A DNA stretch of 64,000 nucleotides from Nocardia acidivorans NBRC 108247 (GTDB lineage: Bacteria > Actinomycetota > Actinomycetes > Mycobacteriales > Mycobacteriaceae): NCBI RefSeq assembly GCF_001625085.1, contig NZ_BDAW01000024.1, positions 58,483 to 122,482 on the forward strand, in the 5' to 3' direction. Positions 1 through 8,617 of the stretch are shown here, piece after piece. Within the stretch, counting starts at the first letter, position 1, and every line of letters begins with the position of its first letter. The notes under the pieces were generated by a model, which saw only the letters and a program-made list of their open reading frames with translations, searched no databases and was not told the origin of the DNA. The position numbers and the translations under genes were made by a program.

Positions 1-357
1 TGCGGTGCGGCCCTTGACCTTTCGCCCGACCAGACCCTGGACGCCATCACCCTCATCCTGGAGAACTTCCAGATGCCGGGTGCGGGCATGCCCAACTTCC
101 GCCGCAATGGCGTCCTGATGGCCAAGCACGGCATCTACGACCTGCGCCAGCACCTGGAAGAAGTGGTCAACCCGGTCCTGAAGAAGTGGCGCATCTTCGA
201 GCGCGACGATTTCACCGCCCGCGGTGAGGAGACCCGCGAACGCCTGGGCCTCTTCCTCGAGAAGCTCGGCAAGGACGTCCTCAAGTTCGAGGAGCAGCGC
301 GACAAGATGCTCGCCCGCGAAGCCGCCAAGGCCGAAAAGGCACTCGCTCGCGCGTAG
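1..357 (+). CDS. desA: Acyl-ACP desaturase, C-terminal part (cut by window edge)
   Basis: Frame 1 is open from the first base to the TAG at 355-357, so only the last 118 residues of a longer protein are present. The tail (...GMPNFRRNGVLMAKHGIYDLRQ...) resembles the C-terminal helices of mycobacterial DesA1-type soluble di-iron acyl-ACP desaturases, which introduce a double bond into ACP-bound acyl chains for mycolic and other fatty acids. The iron-binding EXXH motifs lie in the missing N-terminal part and cannot be checked. A desaturase followed by dus, an LCP gene and phoU matches the mycobacterial Rv0824c-Rv0821c order, which supports the call. The end is lysine/alanine-rich and probably disordered. 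Confidence 0.8.
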   Translation, partial: CGAALDLSPDQTLDAITLILENFQMPGAGMPNFRRNGVLMAKHGIYDLRQHLEEVVNPVLKKWRIFERDDFTARGEETRERLGLFLEKLGKDVLKFEEQRDKMLAREAAKAEKALARA

Positions 358-360
358 GCG

Positions 361-379
361 TCGGGGGCTCAGCCCCCGA
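361..379. repeat. GC-rich palindromic intergenic repeat, copy 1
   Basis: TCGGGGGCT and AGCCCCCGA are perfect 9-base arms around one base, directly after the desaturase stop, followed by a GAACCCCC tail. The core (GGGGGC...GCCCCCGAACCCCC) recurs at 451-477. This is the kind of short GC-rich repeat scattered between genes in nocardial genomes. Confidence 0.6.
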
Positions 380-450
380 ACCCCCGGGATCGGGAACTTG
401 GCGGCTTCGCCCCCCCCAAACACCCGGGGACAGAAGGAGACGCTGACGCT

Positions 451-477
451 GGGTTCGGGGGCGCTGCCCCCGAACCC
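451..477. repeat. GC-rich palindromic intergenic repeat, copy 2
   Basis: GGGTTCGGGGGC (451-462) and GCCCCCGAACCC (466-477) form a perfect 12-bp stem with a 3-base loop. It shares its core with the hairpin at 361-379. Apart from these two hairpins and the terminator at 577-609 I see nothing coding in 358-679. Confidence 0.6.
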
Positions 478-576
478 CCAAAGGCTCCCGGCCGCCCTGC
501 CGCGTCGGCTGGGCCTGTGACACGGCCCGCCCCAGATCGCAACGCCCTGTTGCGGGCCACCGCACTCCCCTGCGCC

Positions 577-609
577 CGGCCCCTCCCGACGTTCAGTCGG
601 GAGGGGCCG
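577..609 (+). terminator. Rho-independent-type hairpin after the desaturase
   Basis: CGGCCCCTCCCGAC (577-590) and GTCGGGAGGGGCCG (596-609) form a perfect 14-bp stem with a 5-base loop (GTTCA), followed by TTCTT. It lies between the desaturase and the dus gene and is the third hairpin in this gap. Confidence 0.75.
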
Positions 610-679
610 TTCTTCTGTCAGAGCCCGCTTGCGGGGATGTGAGCGGGGGCACGTCGGTGGTGATGAGACACTGGTGGGC

Positions 680-1831
680 GTGACGACCTCGATCGAAGCC
701 TCCAAGACCGCGCTGCGGATCGGACCGTATCCGGTCGATCCGGCTGTGGTGCTGGCTCCGATGGCCGGGATCACCAATGTGGCCTTCCGGACGCTGTGCC
801 GGGAATTCGGCAGCGCCACTTCGATTTACGTGTGCGAGATGATCACCGCGCGGGCCGTGGTGGAGCGTAACGAGAAGACGCTGCACATGATGTCGTTCGG
901 GGCGGACGAGAGTCCCCGATCGATGCAGCTGTACGCGGTGGACCCCAAGACCGTCGGCGAGGCCGTGCGGATCATCGTCGGCGAGGGGTGGGCAGACCAC
1001 ATCGACCTGAACCTGGGTTGCCCGGTGCCCAAGGTGACCCGGCTCGGCGGCGGGGCGGCACTGCCGTACAAGCGGCAGCTGTTCCGGGACATCGTGAAGG
1101 CGATGGTGTCGGCGGCCGCACCGGCGGGCGTACCGATCACCGTGAAGTTCCGCATCGGCATCGACGATGAGCACCACACCTTCCTGGACACCGGGCGCAT
1201 CGCCGAGGCGGAGGGCGCGGCCGCGGTCGCCCTGCACGCCCGCACCGCCGCCCAGCGCTACTCCGGCGAGGCCGACTGGACCGCCATCGCCCGCCTCAAG
1301 GAAGCCGTCACCACCATTCCGGTGCTCGGCAACGGCGATATCTTCAGCGCCGACGACGCGCTGCGCATGATGGCCGAGACCGGCTGCGACGGCGTCGTCG
1401 TGGGCCGCGGATGCCTCGGCCGCCCTTGGCTTTTCGCCGAACTCCAGGCCGCGCTGCGCGGTGAGCCGCTGCCCGCCCCGCCGAATCTGGGCCGGGTCGG
1501 GGAGATCCTGCGCCGCCATACCGAACTGCTCGTCGCGCACGACGGCGAGGACAAGGCCATGCGCGATATCCGCAAGCACATGGCCTGGTACCTGATGGGC
1601 TTCCCGATCGGCGGCGATCTGCGCCGCAGCTTCGCGACGGTCAGCAGTATGGCCCGCCTGGACGACCTGATCGGGCAGCTCGACGCCGATGCGCCATTCC
1701 CCAAGGACGCCGAGGGCCCGCGCGGGCGCCAGGGCTCCCCGGGCAAGGTCGCGCTACCGGACGGCTGGCTGGACGATCCGGAGGATCGCACCGTGCCGTG
1801 CGCCGCCGACGTCATGCACAGCGGCGGCTGA
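680..1831 (+). CDS. dus: tRNA-dihydrouridine synthase (Dus family)
   Basis: FMN enzyme that reduces uridines to dihydrouridine in the tRNA D-loop, using NADPH. The (beta/alpha)8 fold is visible: PMAGITNVAFR near residue 23, the catalytic-cysteine motif NLGCP with Cys at about 114, GAAAVALHARTAAQRYSG near 175, and the FMN-phosphate segment NGDIF...GVVVGRGCLGRPW near 215-250. It is 383 residues from GTG 680; GTG 674 is an equally possible start, and an upstream ATG (629) would add residues unlike the family. The C-terminal helical domain ends in an acidic, proline-rich tail. It is the homologue of Rv0823c in gene order and motif content. Which uridine position it modifies cannot be told from sequence. 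Confidence 0.92.
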   Translation: MTTSIEASKTALRIGPYPVDPAVVLAPMAGITNVAFRTLCREFGSATSIYVCEMITARAVVERNEKTLHMMSFGADESPRSMQLYAVDPKTVGEAVRIIVGEGWADHIDLNLGCPVPKVTRLGGGAALPYKRQLFRDIVKAMVSAAAPAGVPITVKFRIGIDDEHHTFLDTGRIAEAEGAAAVALHARTAAQRYSGEADWTAIARLKEAVTTIPVLGNGDIFSADDALRMMAETGCDGVVVGRGCLGRPWLFAELQAALRGEPLPAPPNLGRVGEILRRHTELLVAHDGEDKAMRDIRKHMAWYLMGFPIGGDLRRSFATVSSMARLDDLIGQLDADAPFPKDAEGPRGRQGSPGKVALPDGWLDDPEDRTVPCAADVMHSGG

Positions 1832-2070
1832 GCGGCGAAGTCGTAACGCCCGCGGATCCGACCGCCGCGTCGGCGAACCGATTCCCCGCGCCCTGGCACA
1901 CTTTTTCGCAGCACCTCCGACCGATCGCGACAACCTCGACTCGCCGAGCTCAGGCTCTGCGAACCCGGGCGTGGCGAGGTCGGCCACACCCGGCGGATCG
2001 GCGTTCGAGTGGTCGACCGTGGCGGAATCGTTATCATGACGGTCGGCATCGAAAAGCAAAGTGAGGTTCG

Positions 2071-4242
2071 TTGGTGGGTGACGATCGGTACGGGCGTACG
2101 CCACGGCCCGGAGGTCGCGCCCCGTGGGAGCGCTATCCCGCGGATGACGACGCCCAGCCTCGCGCCTCCCGGCGGTCCCGGCACACTGACAACCCGGATA
2201 CCGGCTCCGCACCCATCTCGGTGCAGGATCTGGTCGAACGCGTGGACAGCGAGCGCAAATCCCGCCGCCGGCGCCGCCGCGACGACGAACCCGCCCAGCA
2301 ACCACCCGCCGACACCACCGGCAGACGGGCACTGCCCCCGGAATCGAACGCCCCCAATGGTTCTCGGCACGGCGCGGAGGCCACCGACGCGCAGCGCACG
2401 GTCCGGCCGAATACCCAGGGCGGCACCGGCTCTCAACACGCGGTCCCGCCGACTACGCCCGGCGGCACCGGCTCTCAGCGCACGGTGCCCGCCGCCGCCG
2501 CGATCGAGGGCCTACGCCGGGTCGCCACCCCCGCGAATACCGCTGCGCGCCGCGCGGTTCCGCCCGCCCGGGTCGATCCGACCGCGGATCCGGTGACCGA
2601 GGAACTACCCGCGATCACCGAACCGCCCCGCACCGGGCGCAGGAAACCGCGGGCCACCGCCCCCGTCGAATCGCCCGCCGACTACCCCACCACCGCGCTC
2701 CCGACCGCGGTCGGCCCCAAACCCCTCTCCCCCGCCCGCCGCAAACGCAATCGCCGGCTGCGGCTGGCCGGGCGCGGTGCGGGCGCCCTGCTCGCGGTCA
2801 TCGCCATGCTGATCACCGGCGGCGGCTGGAGTTATCTACACGCCAAGGACAATGGCTTCAACCAGGTCTCCGCACTCGACAACGACTCCCCCGACGTGGT
2901 CGACGCCGATGCGCAGTACGGCGACGAGAACTTCCTGATCGTCGGCACCGACACCCGCGCGGGCGCGAACTCGCAACTGGGCGCGGGCAATACCGCCGAT
3001 GCCGAGGGCGCGCGCTCGGACACCGTCATGCTGGTGAACATTCCGGCCAACCGGCAGCGGGTGGTCGCGGTCTCCTTCCCGCGCGATCTGGATGTCACCC
3101 GCCCGGTCTGCGAAGGCTGGGACAATGAGAAGGGCGCCTACACCGGCGAGAGCTTCCCCTCCGCCATCGGTGACAAGCTCAATGCCGTCTACGCGCTCGG
3201 CGGACCCAAATGTCTGACCAAGGTCATTCAGAAGATGTCCGGCCTCAAGATCAACCACTTCGTCGGCATCGACTTCGCCGGCTTCGAGACCATGGTCGAC
3301 ACCATCGGCGGCGTCGAGGTCTGCACCAGCAAACCACTCGTCGACGAAATCCTCGGCACCGTCCTCACCACACCCGGCAAGCAGATCGTGAACGGTTCCA
3401 CCGCACTCGATTACGTGCGCGCCCGGCATGTGGTCGGCGAGGAGCGCAGCGACTACGACCGGATCAACCGGCAGCAGCGCTTCCTGTCCTCACTGCTGCG
3501 CGGCGCGCTGTCGAGCAAGGTGCTCTTCGATCCGGGCAAGATGAACGGCTTCATCAACGCCTTCGGCCAGCACTCCTTCATGGACAATGTCACCACCAAG
3601 GATCTGCTCATGCTGGGCCGGTCCATGCAGAAGATGCAGGCCGGATCCATCACCTTCCTGACGGTGCCGACCGCCGGAACCACCTCGTACGGCAATGAGA
3701 TTCCGCGCGAATCCGATATCAAGGCCATCTTCCGCGCGGTCATCGACGATCAGCCGCTGCCCGGTGAGAAGAAATCCGATCCGGCGACCACCACCACCGA
3801 CGCGCCACCGGCCAAGCCGAAGCTGACCGCCGTCGACCCGTCCACGGTGTCGCTGCAGGTCTCCAATGGCTCCGGGGTCCCGGGGGTGGCCTCCACGGCC
3901 GCGACCAAACTGGCCAATCAGGGCTTCCCGATCTACAACACCGGCAATTTCGCCGACGGCACCTCGGTCAAGACCACGGTCCGCTACTCCAGCGGGCACG
4001 AGGCCGCCGCCGCCACCGTCGCCAGCGCCCTGCCCGGCGCGGTGCTCGAACCGGCCACCGGGCTCGGCAGCATTGTCGAGGTCGTCCTCGGTTCGGACTA
4101 CGCGGGCAGCGTGCGCACGCCCATCGCCTTCGGCCAGCCGCTCCCCGACACACCCACCGATTCCGCCGGTGCGACTGCGGCCCCGGTCACACTCCCCTCG
4201 GACCTGGAACACGTGAACGCCGCCGACGACACCTGTAAGTAG
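2071..4242 (+). CDS. LytR-CpsA-Psr (LCP) family cell-wall ligase with LytR_C domain
   Basis: LCP proteins transfer lipid-linked glycopolymers, arabinogalactan in this group, onto peptidoglycan at the outer membrane face. A cytoplasmic, proline/arginine-rich disordered region fills residues 1 to about 235. One membrane helix (about 237-255) follows, then the extracellular catalytic LCP domain. That domain shows FLIVGTDTRAG, RSDTVMLV and SFPRDLDV near 287-335 and YDRINRQQRF near 465. A LytR_C domain sits at about 588-670. At 723 residues it is long because of the N-terminal tail, which contains a 14-residue tandem repeat. TTG 2071 or GTG 2074 is the start, behind GTGAGG at 2061-2066. It is the counterpart of Rv0822c by position. 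Confidence 0.88.
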   Translation: MVGDDRYGRTPRPGGRAPWERYPADDDAQPRASRRSRHTDNPDTGSAPISVQDLVERVDSERKSRRRRRRDDEPAQQPPADTTGRRALPPESNAPNGSRHGAEATDAQRTVRPNTQGGTGSQHAVPPTTPGGTGSQRTVPAAAAIEGLRRVATPANTAARRAVPPARVDPTADPVTEELPAITEPPRTGRRKPRATAPVESPADYPTTALPTAVGPKPLSPARRKRNRRLRLAGRGAGALLAVIAMLITGGGWSYLHAKDNGFNQVSALDNDSPDVVDADAQYGDENFLIVGTDTRAGANSQLGAGNTADAEGARSDTVMLVNIPANRQRVVAVSFPRDLDVTRPVCEGWDNEKGAYTGESFPSAIGDKLNAVYALGGPKCLTKVIQKMSGLKINHFVGIDFAGFETMVDTIGGVEVCTSKPLVDEILGTVLTTPGKQIVNGSTALDYVRARHVVGEERSDYDRINRQQRFLSSLLRGALSSKVLFDPGKMNGFINAFGQHSFMDNVTTKDLLMLGRSMQKMQAGSITFLTVPTAGTTSYGNEIPRESDIKAIFRAVIDDQPLPGEKKSDPATTTTDAPPAKPKLTAVDPSTVSLQVSNGSGVPGVASTAATKLANQGFPIYNTGNFADGTSVKTTVRYSSGHEAAAATVASALPGAVLEPATGLGSIVEVVLGSDYAGSVRTPIAFGQPLPDTPTDSAGATAAPVTLPSDLEHVNAADDTCK
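2398..2481 (+). repeat. 42-bp tandem repeat inside the LCP gene
   Basis: Two 42-bp units encode a 14-residue repeat of pattern (T/A)V(R/P)P(N/T)T(Q/P)GGTGSQ(H/R), followed by a partial third (TVPAA). The 17-base block GGCGGCACCGGCTCTCA occurs at 2419 and 2461 without change. The repeat lies in the disordered cytoplasmic tail, where unit number could vary between strains without breaking the frame. Confidence 0.8.
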
Positions 4243-4250
4243 GCGGCCGC

Positions 4251-4271
4251 CCGCACGCTCTCGACGTGCGG
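4251..4271 (+). terminator. Weak hairpin after the LCP gene
   Basis: CCGCACG (4251-4257) and CGTGCGG (4265-4271) form a 7-bp stem with a 7-base loop just after the LCP stop, without a clear T-run. It could be a modest terminator ahead of phoU. Confidence 0.35.
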
Positions 4272-4353
4272 CGACTTTGCCGGGATCGACCAGCACCGAT
4301 GATTCACCCACCGTTGGTGACTTGGACAGCGGCTACCACTAATGTCTTGACTC

Positions 4354-5025
4354 ATGCGTGTCATCTACAACGAACAAATGGCCGAGCTCGCCGATCTGCT
4401 CGGCGGCATGGCCGGGCTCGCCGGATCGGCCATGGAGCGGGCCACCAACTCGCTGCTCAATGCCGATCTCGAGCTCGCGGAGCAGGTGATCACCGAGTAC
4501 GACCGTATCGCCGAGATGATCCAGCTGGCCGAGGAGAAAGCCTTCGCACTGCTGGCCCTGCAGGCCCCCGTGGCCGGCGATTTGCGGCAGGTCGTCAGCG
4601 CCATCCAGATCGTCGCCGATGTGAACCGGATGGGCGCGCTCGCCCTGCACGTGGCCAAGATGACCCGCCGGCGCTTCCCGAACCACGCCGTACCCGAGGC
4701 CGTCAACAGCTACTTCGCCGAGATGGGCCGCATCGCGGTGAAGATGGGCGCGACCGCGAAGGAGGTGCTGGAGACCCGCGATCCCGAGCGGGCCGCCAAG
4801 CTCACCGATGACGACGAGGCGATGGACGATCTGCGCAAGCATCTGTTCACGCTGATCATGGACCGCGACTGGCAGTTCGGCGTGCCGTCCGCGGTGGATG
4901 TGGCGCTGCTGGGCCGGTACTACGAGCGGTTCGCCGATCACGCCGTGGAGATCGGGCGCCGCGTGGTGTTCCTGGTGACCGGCGTCCTGCCGCCGGACCC
5001 GGATTCGGAGAAGGAAAGCATCTGA
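4354..5025 (+). CDS. phoU: Phosphate-signalling protein PhoU (PhoY2-type)
   Basis: Cytoplasmic negative regulator linking the Pst transporter to the SenX3/RegX3 or PhoR-type two-component system. The 223-residue protein is all helical, with two PhoU repeats (about 17-105 and 120-205). The repeats carry the acidic metal-binding motifs seen as EYDRIAEM and [12 protein letters not shown]. It is transcribed opposite to pstSCAB, which lies across the MFS gene 2 kb away. In mycobacteria phoY2 is likewise divergent from phoT (pstB) in the same neighbourhood. ATG 4354 is the only start giving family length. A strong hairpin at 5054-5095 ends the gene. Confidence 0.95.
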   Translation: MRVIYNEQMAELADLLGGMAGLAGSAMERATNSLLNADLELAEQVITEYDRIAEMIQLAEEKAFALLALQAPVAGDLRQVVSAIQIVADVNRMGALALHVAKMTRRRFPNHAVPEAVNSYFAEMGRIAVKMGATAKEVLETRDPERAAKLTDDDEAMDDLRKHLFTLIMDRDWQFGVPSAVDVALLGRYYERFADHAVEIGRRVVFLVTGVLPPDPDSEKESI

Positions 5026-5053
5026 CGCGCTCCCGCAAGGGAGGCAAGGCAAT

Positions 5054-5095
5054 CGGCTCGGCGCCCGCACACGACACGGTGCGGGCGTCGAGCCG
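5054..5095. terminator. Bidirectional terminator between phoU and the MFS gene
   Basis: CGGCTCG-G-CGCCCGCAC (5054-5070) pairs with GTGCGGGCG-T-CGAGCCG (5079-5095). This gives 17 pairs including one G-T, around an 8-base loop. It sits exactly between two convergent genes. Confidence 0.8.
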
Positions 5096-5097
5096 TA

Positions 5098-6744
5098 TCA
5101 GGCCCGCGGCGCGGGATCGGTCTCCGAATCGGTTGCGGTGGGCTCCTTTTCACGCCAGCCCAGTAGCACCGAGGGACCGCGTTCGGGCTTCCAGGGCAGC
5201 GCCAGCGCGACGATGAGGGCCGCGACGACCAAGGTGCCCACCGCGACATAGGAAGCCGCCTGCGCGCCGTCCAGGGCGGCCACCTTCATGGCGTGGATCA
5301 GATCCAGCTTCGCCTGGGACAGCAGCGGATTCACCGGCGTCTTGATGATTTCGAGCACGCTGATCGGGGTATTGCTCGCCAAATCCTTCTGCTGCGGATT
5401 CATGATCTGATTCGGGATTCCGGCGATCTTGTCACCCACCCGGTGGGAGTACACCGAGGTCATGATCGAGCCGAGCAGTGCCACGCCCAGCGCACCGCCG
5501 ACCTCACGGGTGGTGTCGTTGACCGCCGAACCCGCGCCCGCCTCCGCCAAAGGCACCGAGCCCATGATGGATTCGGTCGCCGGACCCTGAACCACCGCGA
5601 ATCCCAGGCCCATCAGGATCATGGACACCACAACCGGCCCCACATAGGCGGTTTCGACCCTGGTCTGCCCCGCGATGTACATGGCCACCGCGAGAATCAG
5701 CAGTCCGCTCACCACCAGGGCGGTGGTGCCGAACCGCTGCGCCAGCATGGTCGCGATCGGCGCGCCGAATCCGACGGCGATGGCGAAAGGCAGTGAGTGG
5801 ATGCCGAATTCGAGCGGTGTCAGCTCCTTCACGCCCTGGAAGTACTGGGTGATCAGGAACAGGAAGCCGAACGCCGCGAAGTAGGAGACGGTAATGGCCA
5901 GCGACGGCAGTGCGAAACGGCGATTGCGGAACAGCCGCATATTCAGCACCGGTGCCGCCGCCCGCAGCTCCCAGCCCACGAACACCGCCAGCGCCAGCAC
6001 CGAAAGCAGGTAGCCCACAACGCTTTGCGTGGACAGCCAGCCGTGCTTGGGCGCCTCGATGATCGACCACACCAGCGCCGTCACACCCACCAGCGACAGC
6101 ACGATACCGATGCGGTCCAGCCGATCCACATGTGCCGCACGCGATTCCGGCACGGTCCCGATCACCGCGGCGATGGCGATCAGCGCCACCGGCACATTGA
6201 TCCAGAACACCGAATGCCAGGAGAAGTACTTGAGCAGCCAGCCGCCGATGGTCGGCCCGAGCGCGACGGCGATACCCGCCATGGCGGTCCAGGAGGCGAC
6301 GGCCGCGGCCCGCTCCCTGGCATCGGTGAAGATATTGATCAGCAGCGCCAGCGTCGCGGGGAACACCACCGCCGCGAAGACTCCCATGCCCGCGCGAGCG
6401 GCGATGACCTGTCCGAGTCCGGAGGAGAGCGCCCCCGCCGCCGACATGACCGCGACGCCGATCAGGCCGATGATCATGAACCTGCGCCGCCCGAACCGGT
6501 CACCGAGATGACCCATGGCGAGCAGCAGGCCCGAGAACGCCAGGGTGAACGCGTCGACGATCCACTGCAATCCGCTCATATCGGCTTGCAACTGCACCGC
6601 CATGGACGGCAGCGCCACATTCACCAGCGTGTTGTCCAGCACCACGAGCAGTTCCGCCAGGCAGATGGCGACCAGTGCGGCAATGCGCGCCCGTCGACTC
6701 AATCCGGCGGTTCCGGATACCCGGCTCGCCATGGAAACAGTCAC
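5098..6744 (-). CDS. MFS multidrug exporter, DHA2 (14-TM) family
   Basis: Proton-driven efflux pump of the EmrB/QacA-like DHA2 family in the plasma membrane. The 548 residues contain about 14 hydrophobic helices. Helix 1 carries the family motif (LDNTLVNVALPSM, residues about 37-50). The loop 2-3 motif A reads GHLGDRFGRRRFM (about 100), and a proline/glycine-rich motif C region lies near 160-180. GTG 6744 is favoured by GGAGGTG on the minus strand at 6750-6756; the internal ATG would leave this site unused. An imperfect palindrome typical of TetR operators lies just upstream (6759-6774), but no TetR gene is adjacent. The substrate is unknown. The gene separates phoU from pstB, which are neighbours in mycobacteria, so it looks like an insertion. 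Confidence 0.9.
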   Translation of the reverse strand: MTVSMASRVSGTAGLSRRARIAALVAICLAELLVVLDNTLVNVALPSMAVQLQADMSGLQWIVDAFTLAFSGLLLAMGHLGDRFGRRRFMIIGLIGVAVMSAAGALSSGLGQVIAARAGMGVFAAVVFPATLALLINIFTDARERAAAVASWTAMAGIAVALGPTIGGWLLKYFSWHSVFWINVPVALIAIAAVIGTVPESRAAHVDRLDRIGIVLSLVGVTALVWSIIEAPKHGWLSTQSVVGYLLSVLALAVFVGWELRAAAPVLNMRLFRNRRFALPSLAITVSYFAAFGFLFLITQYFQGVKELTPLEFGIHSLPFAIAVGFGAPIATMLAQRFGTTALVVSGLLILAVAMYIAGQTRVETAYVGPVVVSMILMGLGFAVVQGPATESIMGSVPLAEAGAGSAVNDTTREVGGALGVALLGSIMTSVYSHRVGDKIAGIPNQIMNPQQKDLASNTPISVLEIIKTPVNPLLSQAKLDLIHAMKVAALDGAQAASYVAVGTLVVAALIVALALPWKPERGPSVLLGWREKEPTATDSETDPAPRA

Positions 6745-6758
6745 CCGACACCTCCAAC

Positions 6759-6774
6759 TAGACCGATTGGTTTA
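6759..6774. promoter_or_regulatory. Candidate TetR-type operator upstream of the MFS gene
   Basis: TAGACCGATTGGTTTA reads TARACCRATYGGTYTA against its complement: 12 of 16 positions are symmetric and the others are transitions. It is 15 bases upstream of the exporter start, partly next to its ribosome-binding site. Such 16-bp palindromes are common TetR targets at drug exporter genes. Confidence 0.5.
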
Positions 6775-6877
6775 CCAACTGGGCCAGATTAGATGTAACC
6801 GAGAGTTGCACACAACCTCCCACGGTATGTATGACACAGAACACACACCGTGCTGATCAGGGCAAACGAAAAAGCGA

Positions 6878-6901
6878 CCCCGAAGCCGCATGGCTTCGAG
6901 G
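6878..6901 (-). terminator. Terminator of the pstSCAB operon
   Basis: On the minus strand CCTCGAAGCC, loop ATGC and GGCTTCGGGG form a 10-bp stem with one U-G pair. A run of five T follows after six bases (plus-strand A-run 6869-6873). It lies 23 bases past the pstB stop. Confidence 0.75.
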
Positions 6902-6923
6902 CCGCCGATCCAAGCGCCGGGAA

Positions 6924-7700
6924 TTACCCGAAACGACCCGAGATGTAGTCCTCGGTGGACTTCTGCGACGGGTTGGAGAAGATCTTCTCGGTCTCGTCGA
7001 TCTCGATGAGCTTGCCGGGCTTGCCCTGCGCCTCGAGATTGAAGAACGCCGTCTGATCGCTCACGCGCGCGGCCTGCTGCATATTGTGCGTGACGATGAC
7101 GATGGTGAACTCCTTCTTCAGCTCGGAGATCAGATCCTCGATCGCGAGCGTGGAGATGGGGTCCAGCGCCGAACACGGCTCGTCCATGAGCAGCACGTCC
7201 GGGGAGATGGCAATGGCACGGGCGATGCACAGACGCTGCTGCTGACCACCCGAGAGCCCGCCGCCCGGCTTGTCCAGACGATCCTTGACCTCGTTCCAGA
7301 GGTTCGCACCGCGCAGTGAGCGCTCGGCGACCTCTTCGAGCTCCTTCTTGCCGCGCACACCCTGCAACTTCAGCCCGGCCACCACATTGTCGCGAATCGA
7401 CATGGTGGGGAACGGGTTCGGCCGCTGGAACACCATGCCGATGGTGCGCCGCACGCCCACCGGATCGATGGTGGCGCCGTAGATGTCCTCACCGTCGAGC
7501 AGCACCGCGCCCTCGACACGGGCACTCGGGGTCACCTCGTGCATGCGGTTCAGCGCACGCAGCACGGTGGACTTACCGCAGCCGGACGGGCCGATGAAGG
7601 CGGTCACGCTGCGCGGCAGCACGGTCAGCGAAACATCGGAGACCGCATGGAATTTGCCGTAGTAGATATTGAGATCTTTGACGTCGATCCGCTTGGCCAT
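6924..7700 (-). CDS. pstB: Phosphate ABC transporter ATP-binding protein PstB
   Basis: ATPase of the high-affinity phosphate importer PstSCAB, at the cytoplasmic face. The 258-residue protein has a complete ABC domain: Walker [10 protein letters not shown] at 37-45, Q-loop near 92, signature LSGGQQQR at 149-156, Walker B VLLMDEP at 169-175 and the switch His in VIVTHNM near 208. ATG 7700 gives the usual PstB length; a longer open frame upstream runs into pstA and is not used. It is the last gene of the operon, 17 bases after pstA. Confidence 0.97.
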   Translation of the reverse strand: MAKRIDVKDLNIYYGKFHAVSDVSLTVLPRSVTAFIGPSGCGKSTVLRALNRMHEVTPSARVEGAVLLDGEDIYGATIDPVGVRRTIGMVFQRPNPFPTMSIRDNVVAGLKLQGVRGKKELEEVAERSLRGANLWNEVKDRLDKPGGGLSGGQQQRLCIARAIAISPDVLLMDEPCSALDPISTLAIEDLISELKKEFTIVIVTHNMQQAARVSDQTAFFNLEAQGKPGKLIEIDETEKIFSNPSQKSTEDYISGRFG

Positions 7701-7717
7701 CAGTCTTTTCCGTTCCT

Positions 7718-8617
7718 CTATCGGTTCCGCGTCAGCAGCTTGTTGACCGCCGCAGCGGCGAGGTACAGCAGCGCGATGATCAGGATCAGGGTCAGGGCCG
7801 CGCCCCACACCCGGGCCCGCCCGGCGGGTTCGGGGTTGGCCAGCTCCTGGTAGATCATCAGCGGAAGCGAGGCCATATTGCCGTCGAACAGGTTCTGGTT
7901 GATCGACTTCGAATAACCGACCAGCACCAGCACGGGTGCGGTCTCACCCATGACGCGGGCCACCGACAGCAGGATGCCCGAGATCATGCCGGGAGCCGCG
8001 GTCGGAACCACAATGCGCAGAATGGTTTTCCACTTCGGAATGCCGAGAGCGTAAGAGGCCTCCCGTAATTCGTCGGGAACCAGCTTGAGCATCTCCTCGG
8101 TACTGCGCACCACCACCGGCAGCATGAGCAGCACCAGGGCCAGCGCGACCGCGAAAGCACTCTGTGGCGCACCGAAAGTGGCGATCCACAGCGCGAAGAT
8201 GAACAGCGCCGCCACGATCGAGGGCACGCCCGCGAGGATGTCGACCATGAAGGTGGTGGTCCGGGCCAGCCAGCCGCGTCCGTATTCGACCAGGTAGATG
8301 GCGGCCATGACACCCAGCGGCACCGCGATCACCGCGGCCATTGCCGACTGCACGATGGTGCCGTAGATGGCGTGGTAGACACCGCCCGCGGACTGCTCGG
8401 GCAGCACACCCTTCTGCGATTTGGTCCACCAGTCGATCGAGGCGATCGAGTCGAAGCCCTTCTCGATGACGGTGTAGAGCACCCACAGCAGCGGTACCAG
8501 GGCGATGGCGAAGCAGGCCCAGACGATACCGGTGGCCAGGCCGTTCTTGATCCGGCGGCCGGTGCTGACATGCCGGAAGGTGGGGGCCTTGATCGGCTTG
8601 TCGAGTGTGGTGGTCAT
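7718..8617 (-). CDS. pstA: Phosphate ABC transporter permease PstA
   Basis: Membrane subunit forming the phosphate channel with PstC. The 299 residues contain six predicted helices. The cytoplasmic EAA loop ([25 protein letters not shown]) is at about residues 195-220 and couples to PstB. ATG 8617 overlaps the pstC stop by four bases (ATGA), indicating translational coupling. The N-terminus up to residue about 28 is cytoplasmic and basic. Confidence 0.96.
   Translation of the reverse strand: MTTTLDKPIKAPTFRHVSTGRRIKNGLATGIVWACFAIALVPLLWVLYTVIEKGFDSIASIDWWTKSQKGVLPEQSAGGVYHAIYGTIVQSAMAAVIAVPLGVMAAIYLVEYGRGWLARTTTFMVDILAGVPSIVAALFIFALWIATFGAPQSAFAVALALVLLMLPVVVRSTEEMLKLVPDELREASYALGIPKWKTILRIVVPTAAPGMISGILLSVARVMGETAPVLVLVGYSKSINQNLFDGNMASLPLMIYQELANPEPAGRARVWGAALTLILIIALLYLAAAAVNKLLTRNR

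Noticed and set aside
593..1579. Long minus-strand reading frame over dus
   Set aside because: Shadow of the dus gene in high-GC DNA; its translation is low-complexity and matches no family, while the plus strand carries clear Dus motifs.
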